From an uncultured Piscinibacter sp. (GTDB taxonomy: Bacteria; Pseudomonadota; Gammaproteobacteria; Burkholderiales; Burkholderiaceae_C), in contig NZ_CALFYO010000008.1 in the NCBI RefSeq assembly GCF_937952055.1, positions 1 to 64,000 of the forward strand: 64,000 nucleotides of DNA, read 5' to 3'. A model generated the notes under the pieces. That model searched no databases. It was not told the DNA's origin and saw nothing but the letters and a program-made list of their open reading frames with translations. A program made the position numbers and the translations under genes. Shown piece after piece: positions 51,556 through 59,541 of this stretch. The number at the start of each line of letters is the position of its first letter. The stretch's first letter is position 1.

Positions 51556-51987
51556 ATGACCCGGGTCAGCTTCCACTTCAACGTGCCGCACCGGATGGGC
51601 TATGCGTGCCGGCTGTTGCGCAAGGCGACCCGACAGAACGCGCGCGTGGCGGTCGCCGCAGCTCCCGCCGTGCTGGCCGAGCTCGATCGCACGCTGTGGA
51701 GCTTCGAGGCCACCGAGTTCGTGCCGCACGTGCTGCTGCGCGAGGGGGAGACCTTGCCCGAGCGGCTGCGCGACACGCCGGTGTGCCTGCTGCCTTCCCT
51801 TGGCGGTGCGCCGCACCACGACGTGCTGCTCAATCTGGGCGCCGAGCCGCCGGCGGGCTTCGAGAGCTTCCAGCGGCTGGTCGAGATCGTCTCCGTGGAC
51901 GAGGCCGACCGTGCGGCGGCCCGTGCACGCTGGAAGCACTACGCGTCGAGGGGTTATCAGATCGAGAAGCACGAGGTCGACGAATGA
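51556..51987 (+). CDS. holC: DNA polymerase III chi subunit HolC
   Basis: A 143-residue chi subunit, which links the clamp loader to single-stranded-DNA-binding protein at the replication fork. It starts TRVSFHFNVPHRMGYACRLLRKA and has the family core LWSFEATEFVPHVLL and PVCLLPSLGGAPHHDVLLNLG. GAGG precedes the ATG. It overlaps the next gene (ATGA at 51984-51987). Confidence 0.95.
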   Translation: MTRVSFHFNVPHRMGYACRLLRKATRQNARVAVAAAPAVLAELDRTLWSFEATEFVPHVLLREGETLPERLRDTPVCLLPSLGGAPHHDVLLNLGAEPPAGFESFQRLVEIVSVDEADRAAARARWKHYASRGYQIEKHEVDE

Positions 51988-52361
51988 GCACGCGCCCCGC
52001 GCCGCCGGGACGCGTGCCCACCTTGACCGAGGTGGTGCGCATTCCCGAAACGGGCGCGGCAGCGGGCACGCCTGCGTCATCGACGGCCATCGCGCGCCCC
52101 GAGCCGGCGCCGCTGCAGAACCTGCCCCGAAAGCCGGCGGGCAGCCCCGACGAAGAGGAACTGACCGAGCGCGTGCTGGCCGATCTGCAGCGGCAGATCG
52201 ACCTGATGCTCGAGGTGAAACTGCGCGAGGTGCTCACCCCGGCGCTCACGCGCGCCACCGATGCGCTGATGCGCGAGGCGCGCAACGAGCTGGCATCGAC
52301 CTTGCGTGACGTGGTGTCTCGCATCGTCGCTCAGGAACTGGCCCGTCATCGCGGACGCTGA
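51984..52361 (+). CDS. Hypothetical protein downstream of holC
   Basis: A 125-residue protein. The first 65 residues are proline/alanine-rich and probably disordered; the rest is a charged helix (LQRQIDLMLEVKLREVLTPAL) resembling coiled-coil proteins found after holC in Burkholderiales (DUF2486-like). Its start overlaps the holC stop, showing coupling. The function is unknown. Confidence 0.75.
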   Translation: MSTRPAPPGRVPTLTEVVRIPETGAAAGTPASSTAIARPEPAPLQNLPRKPAGSPDEEELTERVLADLQRQIDLMLEVKLREVLTPALTRATDALMREARNELASTLRDVVSRIVAQELARHRGR

Positions 52362-52414
52362 CCCGCGCGTTGTGGAGTCAGCCGCGGGGGCGGATCGCAG
52401 GTTTCCCCTGAGGC

Positions 52415-52440
52415 TGCCGTATAGAGACGGCGTTTTTTTT
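52415..52440 (+). terminator. Rho-independent terminator of the pepA-holC-hypothetical operon
   Basis: GCCGT-ATAGAG-ACGGC forms a 5-bp stem (six with a T-G pair) followed by eight T. It is placed 54 bases after the last stop. Confidence 0.8.
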
Positions 52441-52457
52441 GGAGTATCGTCTCGGCC

Positions 52458-52492
52458 GTTGAGAAAAACCCTCTCTTCCGAACGCTCTCAAC
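52458..52492 (+). promoter_or_regulatory. Inverted repeat in the leader of the branched-chain amino acid binding protein gene
   Basis: GTTGAGA (52458-52464) and TCTCAAC (52486-52492) are exact 7-base complements 21 bases apart, ending just before the GGAGG site. A leader hairpin or an operator are both possible; no known riboswitch is recognised. Confidence 0.35.
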
Positions 52493-52513
52493 ATTCCAAC
52501 CGGAGGTTATTGC

Positions 52514-53653
52514 ATGCAAGTCAAATTCAATGCCGTGGTGGCTGCGGCTGCTCTGCTCACCGCAGGTGCTGCGTCGGCTCAGGACTTGGTCGTCAAGATC
52601 GGCCACGTCGGCCCCACCAGCGGTGGCATCGCCCACCTTGGCAAGGACAACGAGATGGGCGCGCGCATGGCCATCGACGAACTGAACGCCAAGGGCGTGA
52701 CGATCGGCGGCAAGAAGGCCAAGTTCGAGCTGCTCGCCGAAGACGATGCAGCCGACCCGAAGCAGGGCACCGCCGTCGCCCAGAAGCTGGTCGACTCCAA
52801 GGTCAACGGTGTCGTCGGCCACCTGAACTCGGGCACGACCATCCCGGCCTCCAAGATCTACTACGACGCCGGCATCGTGCAGATCTCGCCGTCGGCGACC
52901 AACCCCAAGTACACCCGCAACGGCTACAAGACAGCGTTTCGCCTCGTGGCCGATGACGTGCACCTCGGTGGCACGCTGGGCCGCTATGCGGTGAACACGC
53001 TGAAGGGCAAGTCGATCGCCGTGATCGACGACCGCACCGCCTACGGCCAGGGCGTGGCCGAGGAGTTCGCCAAGGCCGTGAAGGCGTCGGGCGGTGCCAT
53101 CGCCGAGCAGCAGTTCACCACCGACAAGGCGACCGACTTCACCGCCATCCTGACCGCCATCAAGGCGAAGAATCCCGATGTGGTCTTCTACGGCGGCATG
53201 GACGCTGTGGCCGGCCCGATGATCCGCCAGATGAAGCAGCTCGGCATCAACGCCAAGTTCATGGGTGGCGACGGCATCTGCTCGGGCGAGCTGCCCAAGC
53301 TGGCCGCCGGCTCGATGGCCGACAGCCAGGTGATCTGCGCGGAGGCCGGCGGCGTCGAGGGTGAGCAGAAGGCCGGCATGGAGAAGTTCAAGGCCGACTT
53401 CAAGAAGAAGTTCAACGCCGACGTGCAGATCTATGCGCCGTACGTCTATGACGCGGTGATGGTGATGGCCGACTCGATGGTCAAGGCCGGTTCGGCCGAG
53501 CCGGCCAAGTACCTGCCGGTGCTGGCCAAGGCCAACTACAAGGGCGTGACCGGCACGATCGCCTTCGACGAGAAGGGCGACATCAAGAATGGCGCGCTGA
53601 CCCTGTTCACCTACAAGGGCGGCAAGCGCGAGCAGATCGCCGTGGTGCGCTGA
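52514..53653 (+). CDS. Branched-chain amino acid ABC transporter substrate-binding protein (LivK/BraC-like)
   Basis: A 379-residue periplasmic binding protein of the Leu/Ile/Val type. The signal peptide ends near GAASA-QDLVVKIGHVGPTSGG. The family pattern continues with NEMGARMAIDELNAKG, NGVVGHLNSGTTIPASKIY (ligand loop), and FRLVADDVHLGGTLGRYAV. GGAGG lies before the ATG. No liv permease or ATPase is adjacent, so it works with distant components. It has its own terminator downstream and one upstream, so it is a single-gene unit. Confidence 0.94.
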   Translation: MQVKFNAVVAAAALLTAGAASAQDLVVKIGHVGPTSGGIAHLGKDNEMGARMAIDELNAKGVTIGGKKAKFELLAEDDAADPKQGTAVAQKLVDSKVNGVVGHLNSGTTIPASKIYYDAGIVQISPSATNPKYTRNGYKTAFRLVADDVHLGGTLGRYAVNTLKGKSIAVIDDRTAYGQGVAEEFAKAVKASGGAIAEQQFTTDKATDFTAILTAIKAKNPDVVFYGGMDAVAGPMIRQMKQLGINAKFMGGDGICSGELPKLAAGSMADSQVICAEAGGVEGEQKAGMEKFKADFKKKFNADVQIYAPYVYDAVMVMADSMVKAGSAEPAKYLPVLAKANYKGVTGTIAFDEKGDIKNGALTLFTYKGGKREQIAVVR

Positions 53654-53675
53654 TACGCGACCTCGGTCCGATCGC

Positions 53676-53705
53676 AACGGGGCGCTTTCGCGCCCCGTTC
53701 TTCAT
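53676..53705 (+). terminator. Terminator between the binding-protein gene and malQ
   Basis: AACGGGGCGC-TTTC-GCGCCCCGTT forms a perfect 10-bp stem followed by CTTC on the plus strand. It lies between convergent genes, so it could act on both transcripts; the AA before the stem gives TT on the minus strand. Confidence 0.75.
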
Positions 53706-53716
53706 GGCGGCCCGCC

Positions 53717-55225
53717 TCAGCCCTGCAAGGGCGTGCCGTCGCGGCGGAACAGCCGCACGAGGTGCGCGAGCCGCTGCGCATGTTCGGGGCGCACCTGCTC
53801 CCACGTGAAGCGCCACTGCCAGTAGCCTTCGCCGCGGCCGGGCAGGTTCATGCGGTGCTCGCCAGGCAGGCCCAGCACGTCCTGCATCGGGTGCACGACG
53901 GTGTCGGCCACGCTGGCGCAGGCGGCGCGGATCAGGTCCCAGTGGATCTCGACACCGCTGCTGCCCAGGTAGTCGAGCACGTGTCGGCGCTGCGGCTCCG
54001 TCAAGCAGGCCCACCAGCCGAGCGCGGTGTCGTTGTCGTGCGTGCCGACGTAGACCACCGAGTCGACGTCGTGGTTGTGCGGCAGATAGGCGTTGCCGCT
54101 GCCGCCGTCGAAGGCGAACTGCAGGATGCGCATGCCGGGGAAGGCGAATTTCTTGCGCAGCGCCACCACGTCCGGCGTGATCACGCCGAGGTCCTCGGCA
54201 ACGATGGGCAGCGGCCCCAATTCCCGCGCGATGGCCTTGAACAGCGCCTCGCCCGGACCGGGCTGCCAGCGGCCGTGAATCGCGGTGGCCTCGTGGGCGG
54301 GGATCTCCCAGTAGCCGGCAAAGCCGCGGAAGTGGTCGATGCGCACGATGTCGACCAGCTCGAAGCTGCGTCGGATGCGCTGCACCCACCAGGCGTAGCC
54401 TTCCTTGGCATGCGCCTTCCAGCGGTACAGCGGGTTGCCCCAGCGCTGGCCAGTCTCGCTGAAGGCGTCGGGGGGCACGCCGGCCACGGCCGTGGGCTTG
54501 CCCCGGGCGTCGAGCTCGAACAGCTCGCGCCGCGCCCACACCTCGGCGCTCTGGTAGGCGATGAAGATCGGTGCGTCGCCGATGATCTCGATACCCTTGC
54601 CGTTGGCGTAGGCCTTCAGCGCCAGCCATTGCCGGAAGAAGCACCACTGGCAGAAGGTCCAGAACGCGACGCGCTCGGCATGCGTCTGGCGCGCGGCGGC
54701 CAGCGCGGCCGGCTCGCGCGCCGCCAGCGGCGCATCCCAGTCGCTCCAGTCTCGCCAGCCATGAAGCTCGGCCAGCGTCATGAACAGCGCGTAGTCGGGC
54801 AGCCAGTCGGCGTGGCGCTCGCAAAAGGCCTGCAGATCGGCGTGCTCCTCGGCCGACGCGATCGCGGCGAAGCGCCGCGAGGCCCGCTCGAGCCGGTCCA
54901 TGCGGAAGGGCACCACGGCGGAGAAGTCCAGCCGATGTTCCTGCATGCCTGCCGGCGGCTCCACCTCGCCCGCGCTGAGCCAACCGCGGCGGTGCAGTTC
55001 GGCAAGGTCGATCAGCAGCACGTTGCCGGCGAAGGCCGAGGTGCTCATGTAGGGCGAGTTGCCCGGACCGATGCCGCCCAGCGGCAGGATCTGCCACAGC
55101 TTCTGTCCCGCCGTGCCCAGCCAATCCACGAAGTGATGGGCGGCGGCGCCAAAGTCGCCCGAGCCGTGCGGCCCGGGCAGGGAGGTGGGGTGCAGCAGCA
55201 CGCCGCTGGCGCGGGGGAATCGCAT
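53717..55225 (-). CDS. malQ: 4-alpha-glucanotransferase MalQ
   Basis: A 502-residue GH77 enzyme that rearranges maltooligosaccharides released during glycogen breakdown. It begins RFPRASGVLLHPTSLPGPHGSGDFG and has GDAPIFIAYQSAEVWAR, the nucleophile-region VDIVRIDHFRGFAGYWEIPA, PIVAEDLGVITPDV (acid/base Glu) and VYVGTHDNDTALGWW. The start is 15 bases after the glgX stop. It is the last gene of the glgP-glgB-glgX-malQ unit. Confidence 0.96.
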   Translation of the reverse strand: MRFPRASGVLLHPTSLPGPHGSGDFGAAAHHFVDWLGTAGQKLWQILPLGGIGPGNSPYMSTSAFAGNVLLIDLAELHRRGWLSAGEVEPPAGMQEHRLDFSAVVPFRMDRLERASRRFAAIASAEEHADLQAFCERHADWLPDYALFMTLAELHGWRDWSDWDAPLAAREPAALAAARQTHAERVAFWTFCQWCFFRQWLALKAYANGKGIEIIGDAPIFIAYQSAEVWARRELFELDARGKPTAVAGVPPDAFSETGQRWGNPLYRWKAHAKEGYAWWVQRIRRSFELVDIVRIDHFRGFAGYWEIPAHEATAIHGRWQPGPGEALFKAIARELGPLPIVAEDLGVITPDVVALRKKFAFPGMRILQFAFDGGSGNAYLPHNHDVDSVVYVGTHDNDTALGWWACLTEPQRRHVLDYLGSSGVEIHWDLIRAACASVADTVVHPMQDVLGLPGEHRMNLPGRGEGYWQWRFTWEQVRPEHAQRLAHLVRLFRRDGTPLQG

Positions 55226-55240
55226 CGGAAGATCCTCTGA

Positions 55241-57307
55241 CTACAGATCGAGTTCGTGCCCCAGGCCCGCGAACACCACCATGGCTCGGCCGGCAAGCGG
55301 GTAGAGCACCTCGCCCGGGCCCTGCCAGTGTGTCTCGCCGCGTGCCTGCGCGCTGTCGAACACCGCCTGCCAGGCACCGCCCGGCAGCATGAAGTCGATG
55401 TCGCCGGCATCGCCGTTGACGAGCAACAGCAGCGGCGTGCGGCCAAGGCCGGGGCGGCCGATCAGGCAGCCGAACACGCGGCCGTCGGGGCGCCGCCACT
55501 CCTCGCCGTGCAACTCGCTGCCATCGACGCGAAGCCAAGTCACGTCCTGCAGGCCGAGGCGGTCGGGGAGGCCGTCGTACCAACGGTTGGCGAAGGGCAG
55601 GGCCTGCCGGCGCAGCGACAGCAGCCGGGCGGTGAAGGCGATCAGGTCCTCGTCGGCGCGCGACCAGTCCAGCCAGGAGGTCACGTTGTCCTGGCAATAG
55701 GCGTTGTTGTTGCCGCCCTGGCTGCGGCCGAATTCGTCGCCGGCGCACAGCATGGGCGTGCCCTGCGACAGCAGCGTGCTGGCCAGCAGCGCCCGCGCCA
55801 CGCGGCCACGCACGGACCGGATGGCGGCATCGTCGGTCGGACCCTCGACCCCGAAGTGGGCGCTGTGGTTGTGGCCGTGGCCGTCGCGGTTGTGCTCGCC
55901 GTTGGCCTCGTTGTGCTTGTGCGCAAAGCTGACCAGGTCGGCCAGCGTGAAGCCGTCGTGCGAGACGACGTAGTTGACCGACTCGGCCGGTGCCCGGTGA
56001 CGAGGCTGGAAGATGTCCGACGAGGCGGCGAGCCGCTGCGCGAAGTCGCCTCGCGTGTGGCTGCCCTCGATCCAGAAGGCACGCATGGTGTCGCGGAAGC
56101 GATCGTTCCACTCCAGCCAGCCGCCGGGAAAGCCGCCGAGCTGGTAGCCGCCGGGGCCGATGTCCCAGGGCTCGGCGATCATCTTCAGGCGCGACAGCAG
56201 CGGGTCCTGCGCCAGCGCGGTGAAGAACGGTGCATGGCGGTCGAAGCCGTGATCGCCGCGGCCGAGCACCGGCGCCAGGTCAAAGCGGAAGCCGTCGACG
56301 TGCATCTCGCCGGCCCAGAAGCGCAGGCTGTCGAGCACCATCTGCAGCACGCGCGGCTGGCGGAGGTCCAGCGTGTTGCCGCAGCCGCTGTGGTTCTCGT
56401 ACCGCTCCCTCTGGTCGTGCGGCAGCCGATAGTAGCTCGCGTTGTCGAGGCCGCGGAAGCTGATCGTCGGGCCGTGCTCGTCGGCCTCGGCAGTGTGGTT
56501 GTAGACCACGTCGAGAATGACCTCGAGTCCATGGGCGTGCAGCTTCGCGACCATGGCACGGAATTCGTCGCGCACCGACAAGCCGTCCGCCCCGCTGGCC
56601 AGCCGCGCGTCGGGGCAGAAGAAGCCGATGCTGTTGTAGCCCCAGTAATTGGACAGGCCGAGTCCGACGAGGCGGCGCTCGTCGATGCGCTGATGCACCG
56701 GCAGCAGGCACAGCGCGGTGACGCCGAGGCGCTTGAAGTGCGCGATCGCCGCATCCGATGCCAGACCGGCGTAGCTGCCGCGCAGCGCCTCGGGCACGCC
56801 CGGGTGGCGCTGGGTGAAGCCCTTGACGTGCAGTTCGTAGAGCACGGTGCGCTCCAACGGCGTGTGCGGGTGGCGATCGCCGCGCCAGTCGTGGCGGGGG
56901 TCGACGACGCGTGCCTTCAGCGCGCACGTGGCGTTGTCGCGCATGTCCATGTGCGTGCCATGCCGCGCGTCGGCGCCGTAATGCTCGGCACGCCATTCGA
57001 AGCGGCCCACGATCTCGCGCGCGTAGGGATCGAGCAGCAGCTTGTGCGGATTGAATCGGTGGCCGCGCTCCGGGCGCCACGGGCCGTGGGCGCGCAGCCC
57101 GTAGACCAGGCCGGGGCCGGCGCCGCGCAGGTAGCCGTGCCAGACGTCCTGGGTACGCGCGGGCAGGGGCAGACGCTTGAGCTCCTGCCGCCCGCCGTCG
57201 TCGAAGACGCACAGGTCGACGCGCTGCGCATGCGCCGAGAAGACGGCGACGTTGACGCCGTGGCCGTCCCAATGGGCGCCGAGCGGCCAGGGGTGACCGT
57301 TTTCCAT
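55241..57307 (-). CDS. glgX: Glycogen debranching enzyme GlgX
   Basis: A 688-residue GH13 isoamylase-type enzyme that removes short side chains left by phosphorylase. It starts NGHPWPLGAHWDGHGVNVAVFSAHA (CBM48) and has EVILDVVYNHTAEAD, the nucleophile motif GFRFDLAPVLGRG, acid/base MIAEPWDIGPGGYQLG and the third Asp in YVVSHDGFTLADLVSF. The ATG follows the glgB stop after one base (TGA-G-ATG), so the two are coupled. Confidence 0.96.
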   Translation of the reverse strand: MENGHPWPLGAHWDGHGVNVAVFSAHAQRVDLCVFDDGGRQELKRLPLPARTQDVWHGYLRGAGPGLVYGLRAHGPWRPERGHRFNPHKLLLDPYAREIVGRFEWRAEHYGADARHGTHMDMRDNATCALKARVVDPRHDWRGDRHPHTPLERTVLYELHVKGFTQRHPGVPEALRGSYAGLASDAAIAHFKRLGVTALCLLPVHQRIDERRLVGLGLSNYWGYNSIGFFCPDARLASGADGLSVRDEFRAMVAKLHAHGLEVILDVVYNHTAEADEHGPTISFRGLDNASYYRLPHDQRERYENHSGCGNTLDLRQPRVLQMVLDSLRFWAGEMHVDGFRFDLAPVLGRGDHGFDRHAPFFTALAQDPLLSRLKMIAEPWDIGPGGYQLGGFPGGWLEWNDRFRDTMRAFWIEGSHTRGDFAQRLAASSDIFQPRHRAPAESVNYVVSHDGFTLADLVSFAHKHNEANGEHNRDGHGHNHSAHFGVEGPTDDAAIRSVRGRVARALLASTLLSQGTPMLCAGDEFGRSQGGNNNAYCQDNVTSWLDWSRADEDLIAFTARLLSLRRQALPFANRWYDGLPDRLGLQDVTWLRVDGSELHGEEWRRPDGRVFGCLIGRPGLGRTPLLLLVNGDAGDIDFMLPGGAWQAVFDSAQARGETHWQGPGEVLYPLAGRAMVVFAGLGHELDL

Positions 57308-57308
57308 C

Positions 57309-59492
57309 TCAGGCGTCGCGCGCGAGGAAGACGGTGGCCAGGGGTGGCAGGTCGAGCATGAGCGATTGCGCGCGCCCGTGGCAGGGCACGGCCTCCGCAT
57401 CGGCGGCGCCGTACGGACTGCCGACGTTGCTGCCACCGTAATGCTCCGAGTCGGTGTTCAAGCGCTCGCGCCAGGTGCCGGCGGCCGGCACGCCGAGGCG
57501 ATAGCCCCGCTGCACCGTCGGCGTGAAGTTGCACACCACGACCACCTCGGAGCGGCCGTCGCGGCTGCGGCGCACGAAGCCGAGCACCGAGCGCTGCGCA
57601 TCGTCGTGGGTGATCCACTCGAAGCCGGCGCCATCGAAGTCGCAGTCGTACAAGGCCGGCGTGGCGCGGTAGTAGCGGTTGAGGTCGTGAATGAGTCGAT
57701 GCACGCCGGCATGCGCGCGGTCGCCGAGCAGGTGCCAGTCGAGGCTCTGGTCATGGTTCCACTCGCGCTCCTGGGCGAATTCGCCGCCCATGAACAGCAG
57801 CTTCTTGCCCGGGTGGCCGAACATGAAGCCGAAGTAGGCACGCAGGTTGGCGAACTTCTGCCAGCGGTCGCCCGGCATCTTGCCCAGCAGCGAGCCCTTG
57901 CCGTGCACCACCTCGTCATGCGACAGCGGCAGCACGAAGTTCTCGTTGAAGGCGTAGACCAGGCCGAAGGTCATCTCGCCGTGGTGGAACTGGCGATGGA
58001 CGGGGTCTCGCGCCATGTACTTCAGCGTGTCGTGCATCCAGCCCATGTTCCACTTGTAGTGGAAGCCCAGCCCGCCGAGGTAGGTGGGGCGAGACACCGC
58101 CGGGAACGCAGTCGACTCCTCGGCCAATGTCACCGCCTGCGGACGCTCGGCGCCGACGACCTCGTTGACGCGCTTGAGGAAGGCGATCGCCTCGAGGTTC
58201 TCGCGCCCGCCGTGCACGTTGGGCACCCACTCCCCCGGCCGGCGCGAGTAGTCGCGGTAGAGCATCGAGGCCACCGCGTCGACGCGCAACCCGTCGACGT
58301 CGAAGCGCTCCAGCCAGTACAGCGCATTGCCGACGAGGAAGTTGCTTACCTCGGTGCGGCCGAGGTTGTAGATCAGCGTGTTCCAGTCCTGGTGGAAGCC
58401 TTCGCGCGGGTCGGCGTATTCGTACAGGTGGGTGCCGTCGAAGCGGCCCAGGCCGTGCGTGTCGGACGGGAAGTGCGCCGGCACCCAGTCCAGGATCAGG
58501 CCCAGGCCTTCGGCGTGGCAGCGCTCGGCGAAGCGGCGGAAGCCGTTCGGGTCGCCGAAGCGGGAGGTCGGTGCGTACAGTCCGATCGGCTGGTAGCCCC
58601 AAGAGCCGTCGAAGGGGTGTTCGGACACCGGCAGCAGTTCGAGGTGGGTGAAGCCCATCTCGCGCGCATAGGGCACCAGCGTGGCGGCGAGCTCGTCCCA
58701 GTTCAGCCAGCGATTGCCTTCCTCGGGCTTGCGCCGCCACGAGCCGAGGTGCACCTCGTAGATGCTGATCGGCGCGTCCAGCGCATTGGCCTGGCGGCGC
58801 GCCTCGGAGGGCGGCGCCGCCGGCGGCATCTGCGCCACCACGCTGGCCGTGGCCGGACGCAGTTCGGACTGCAGCGCGTAGGGGTCGGCCTTGAGCGGCA
58901 GCAACTCGCCGTCGCGGGCGACGATCTCGTACTTGTAGCGCGCGCCCGCGCCCACGCCGGGCAGGAAGATCTCCCACACGCCGCACTCGCGACGCAGACG
59001 CATCGGGTGGCGGCGGCCGTCCCACAGGTTGAAGTCGCCGACCACGCTGACGCGCGACGCGTTAGGCGCCCACACGGCGAAGGACGTTCCGTGCACCCCG
59101 CCGAATTCACGCTGCGTCGCGCCAAGCACCTCGTAGGGACGCAGGTGCGTGCCCTCGCTCATCAGCCAGACGTCGAGTTCACCCAGCACCGGCGGGAAGC
59201 GGTACGGATCGTCGATGGTCGAGGTGTTGCCGTCGGTCCAGCGCACCTGCAGCCGATAGCCGGACGTCGGCATGATGTCCAGCGGAGCCTCGAACAGCCC
59301 GTCCACATGCACCAGCAGCAGCGGCGCGAGCGTTGCACCGCCGTCGGCCTCCACCGCCACCGCGTGCGTCGCGCCAGGCAGGAAGGCGCGCAGCCACAGC
59401 CGGCCATCGGCGCCGGCATGCGGGCCCAGCACGGAGAACGGGTCGCCGTGCCGGGCAAGGCGTATCAGTTCGATCTCTTGGTCGTTCAGCAT
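57309..59492 (-). CDS. glgB: 1,4-alpha-glucan branching enzyme GlgB
   Basis: A 727-residue branching enzyme that makes alpha-1,6 branches in glycogen. Two N-terminal CBM48-type domains (DPFSVLGPHAG; FAVWAPNASRVSVVGDFNLWDGR) precede the GH13 core: LILDWVPAHFPSD, the nucleophile GLRVDAVASMLYRDYSR, acid/base TLAEESTAFP and LPLSHDEVVHGKGSL. Start ATG 59492 is preferred because MLNDQEIELIRLARHGDPFSVLG is the family N-terminus; an in-frame start at 59531 is possible. It is second in the operon after glgP, about 50 bases apart. Confidence 0.96.
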   Translation of the reverse strand: MLNDQEIELIRLARHGDPFSVLGPHAGADGRLWLRAFLPGATHAVAVEADGGATLAPLLLVHVDGLFEAPLDIMPTSGYRLQVRWTDGNTSTIDDPYRFPPVLGELDVWLMSEGTHLRPYEVLGATQREFGGVHGTSFAVWAPNASRVSVVGDFNLWDGRRHPMRLRRECGVWEIFLPGVGAGARYKYEIVARDGELLPLKADPYALQSELRPATASVVAQMPPAAPPSEARRQANALDAPISIYEVHLGSWRRKPEEGNRWLNWDELAATLVPYAREMGFTHLELLPVSEHPFDGSWGYQPIGLYAPTSRFGDPNGFRRFAERCHAEGLGLILDWVPAHFPSDTHGLGRFDGTHLYEYADPREGFHQDWNTLIYNLGRTEVSNFLVGNALYWLERFDVDGLRVDAVASMLYRDYSRRPGEWVPNVHGGRENLEAIAFLKRVNEVVGAERPQAVTLAEESTAFPAVSRPTYLGGLGFHYKWNMGWMHDTLKYMARDPVHRQFHHGEMTFGLVYAFNENFVLPLSHDEVVHGKGSLLGKMPGDRWQKFANLRAYFGFMFGHPGKKLLFMGGEFAQEREWNHDQSLDWHLLGDRAHAGVHRLIHDLNRYYRATPALYDCDFDGAGFEWITHDDAQRSVLGFVRRSRDGRSEVVVVCNFTPTVQRGYRLGVPAAGTWRERLNTDSEHYGGSNVGSPYGAADAEAVPCHGRAQSLMLDLPPLATVFLARDA

Positions 59493-59541
59493 CTTGACGG
59501 CAGCCTCGGTGGACTGCGTCGATGGTAGCAATCGCCGTGCT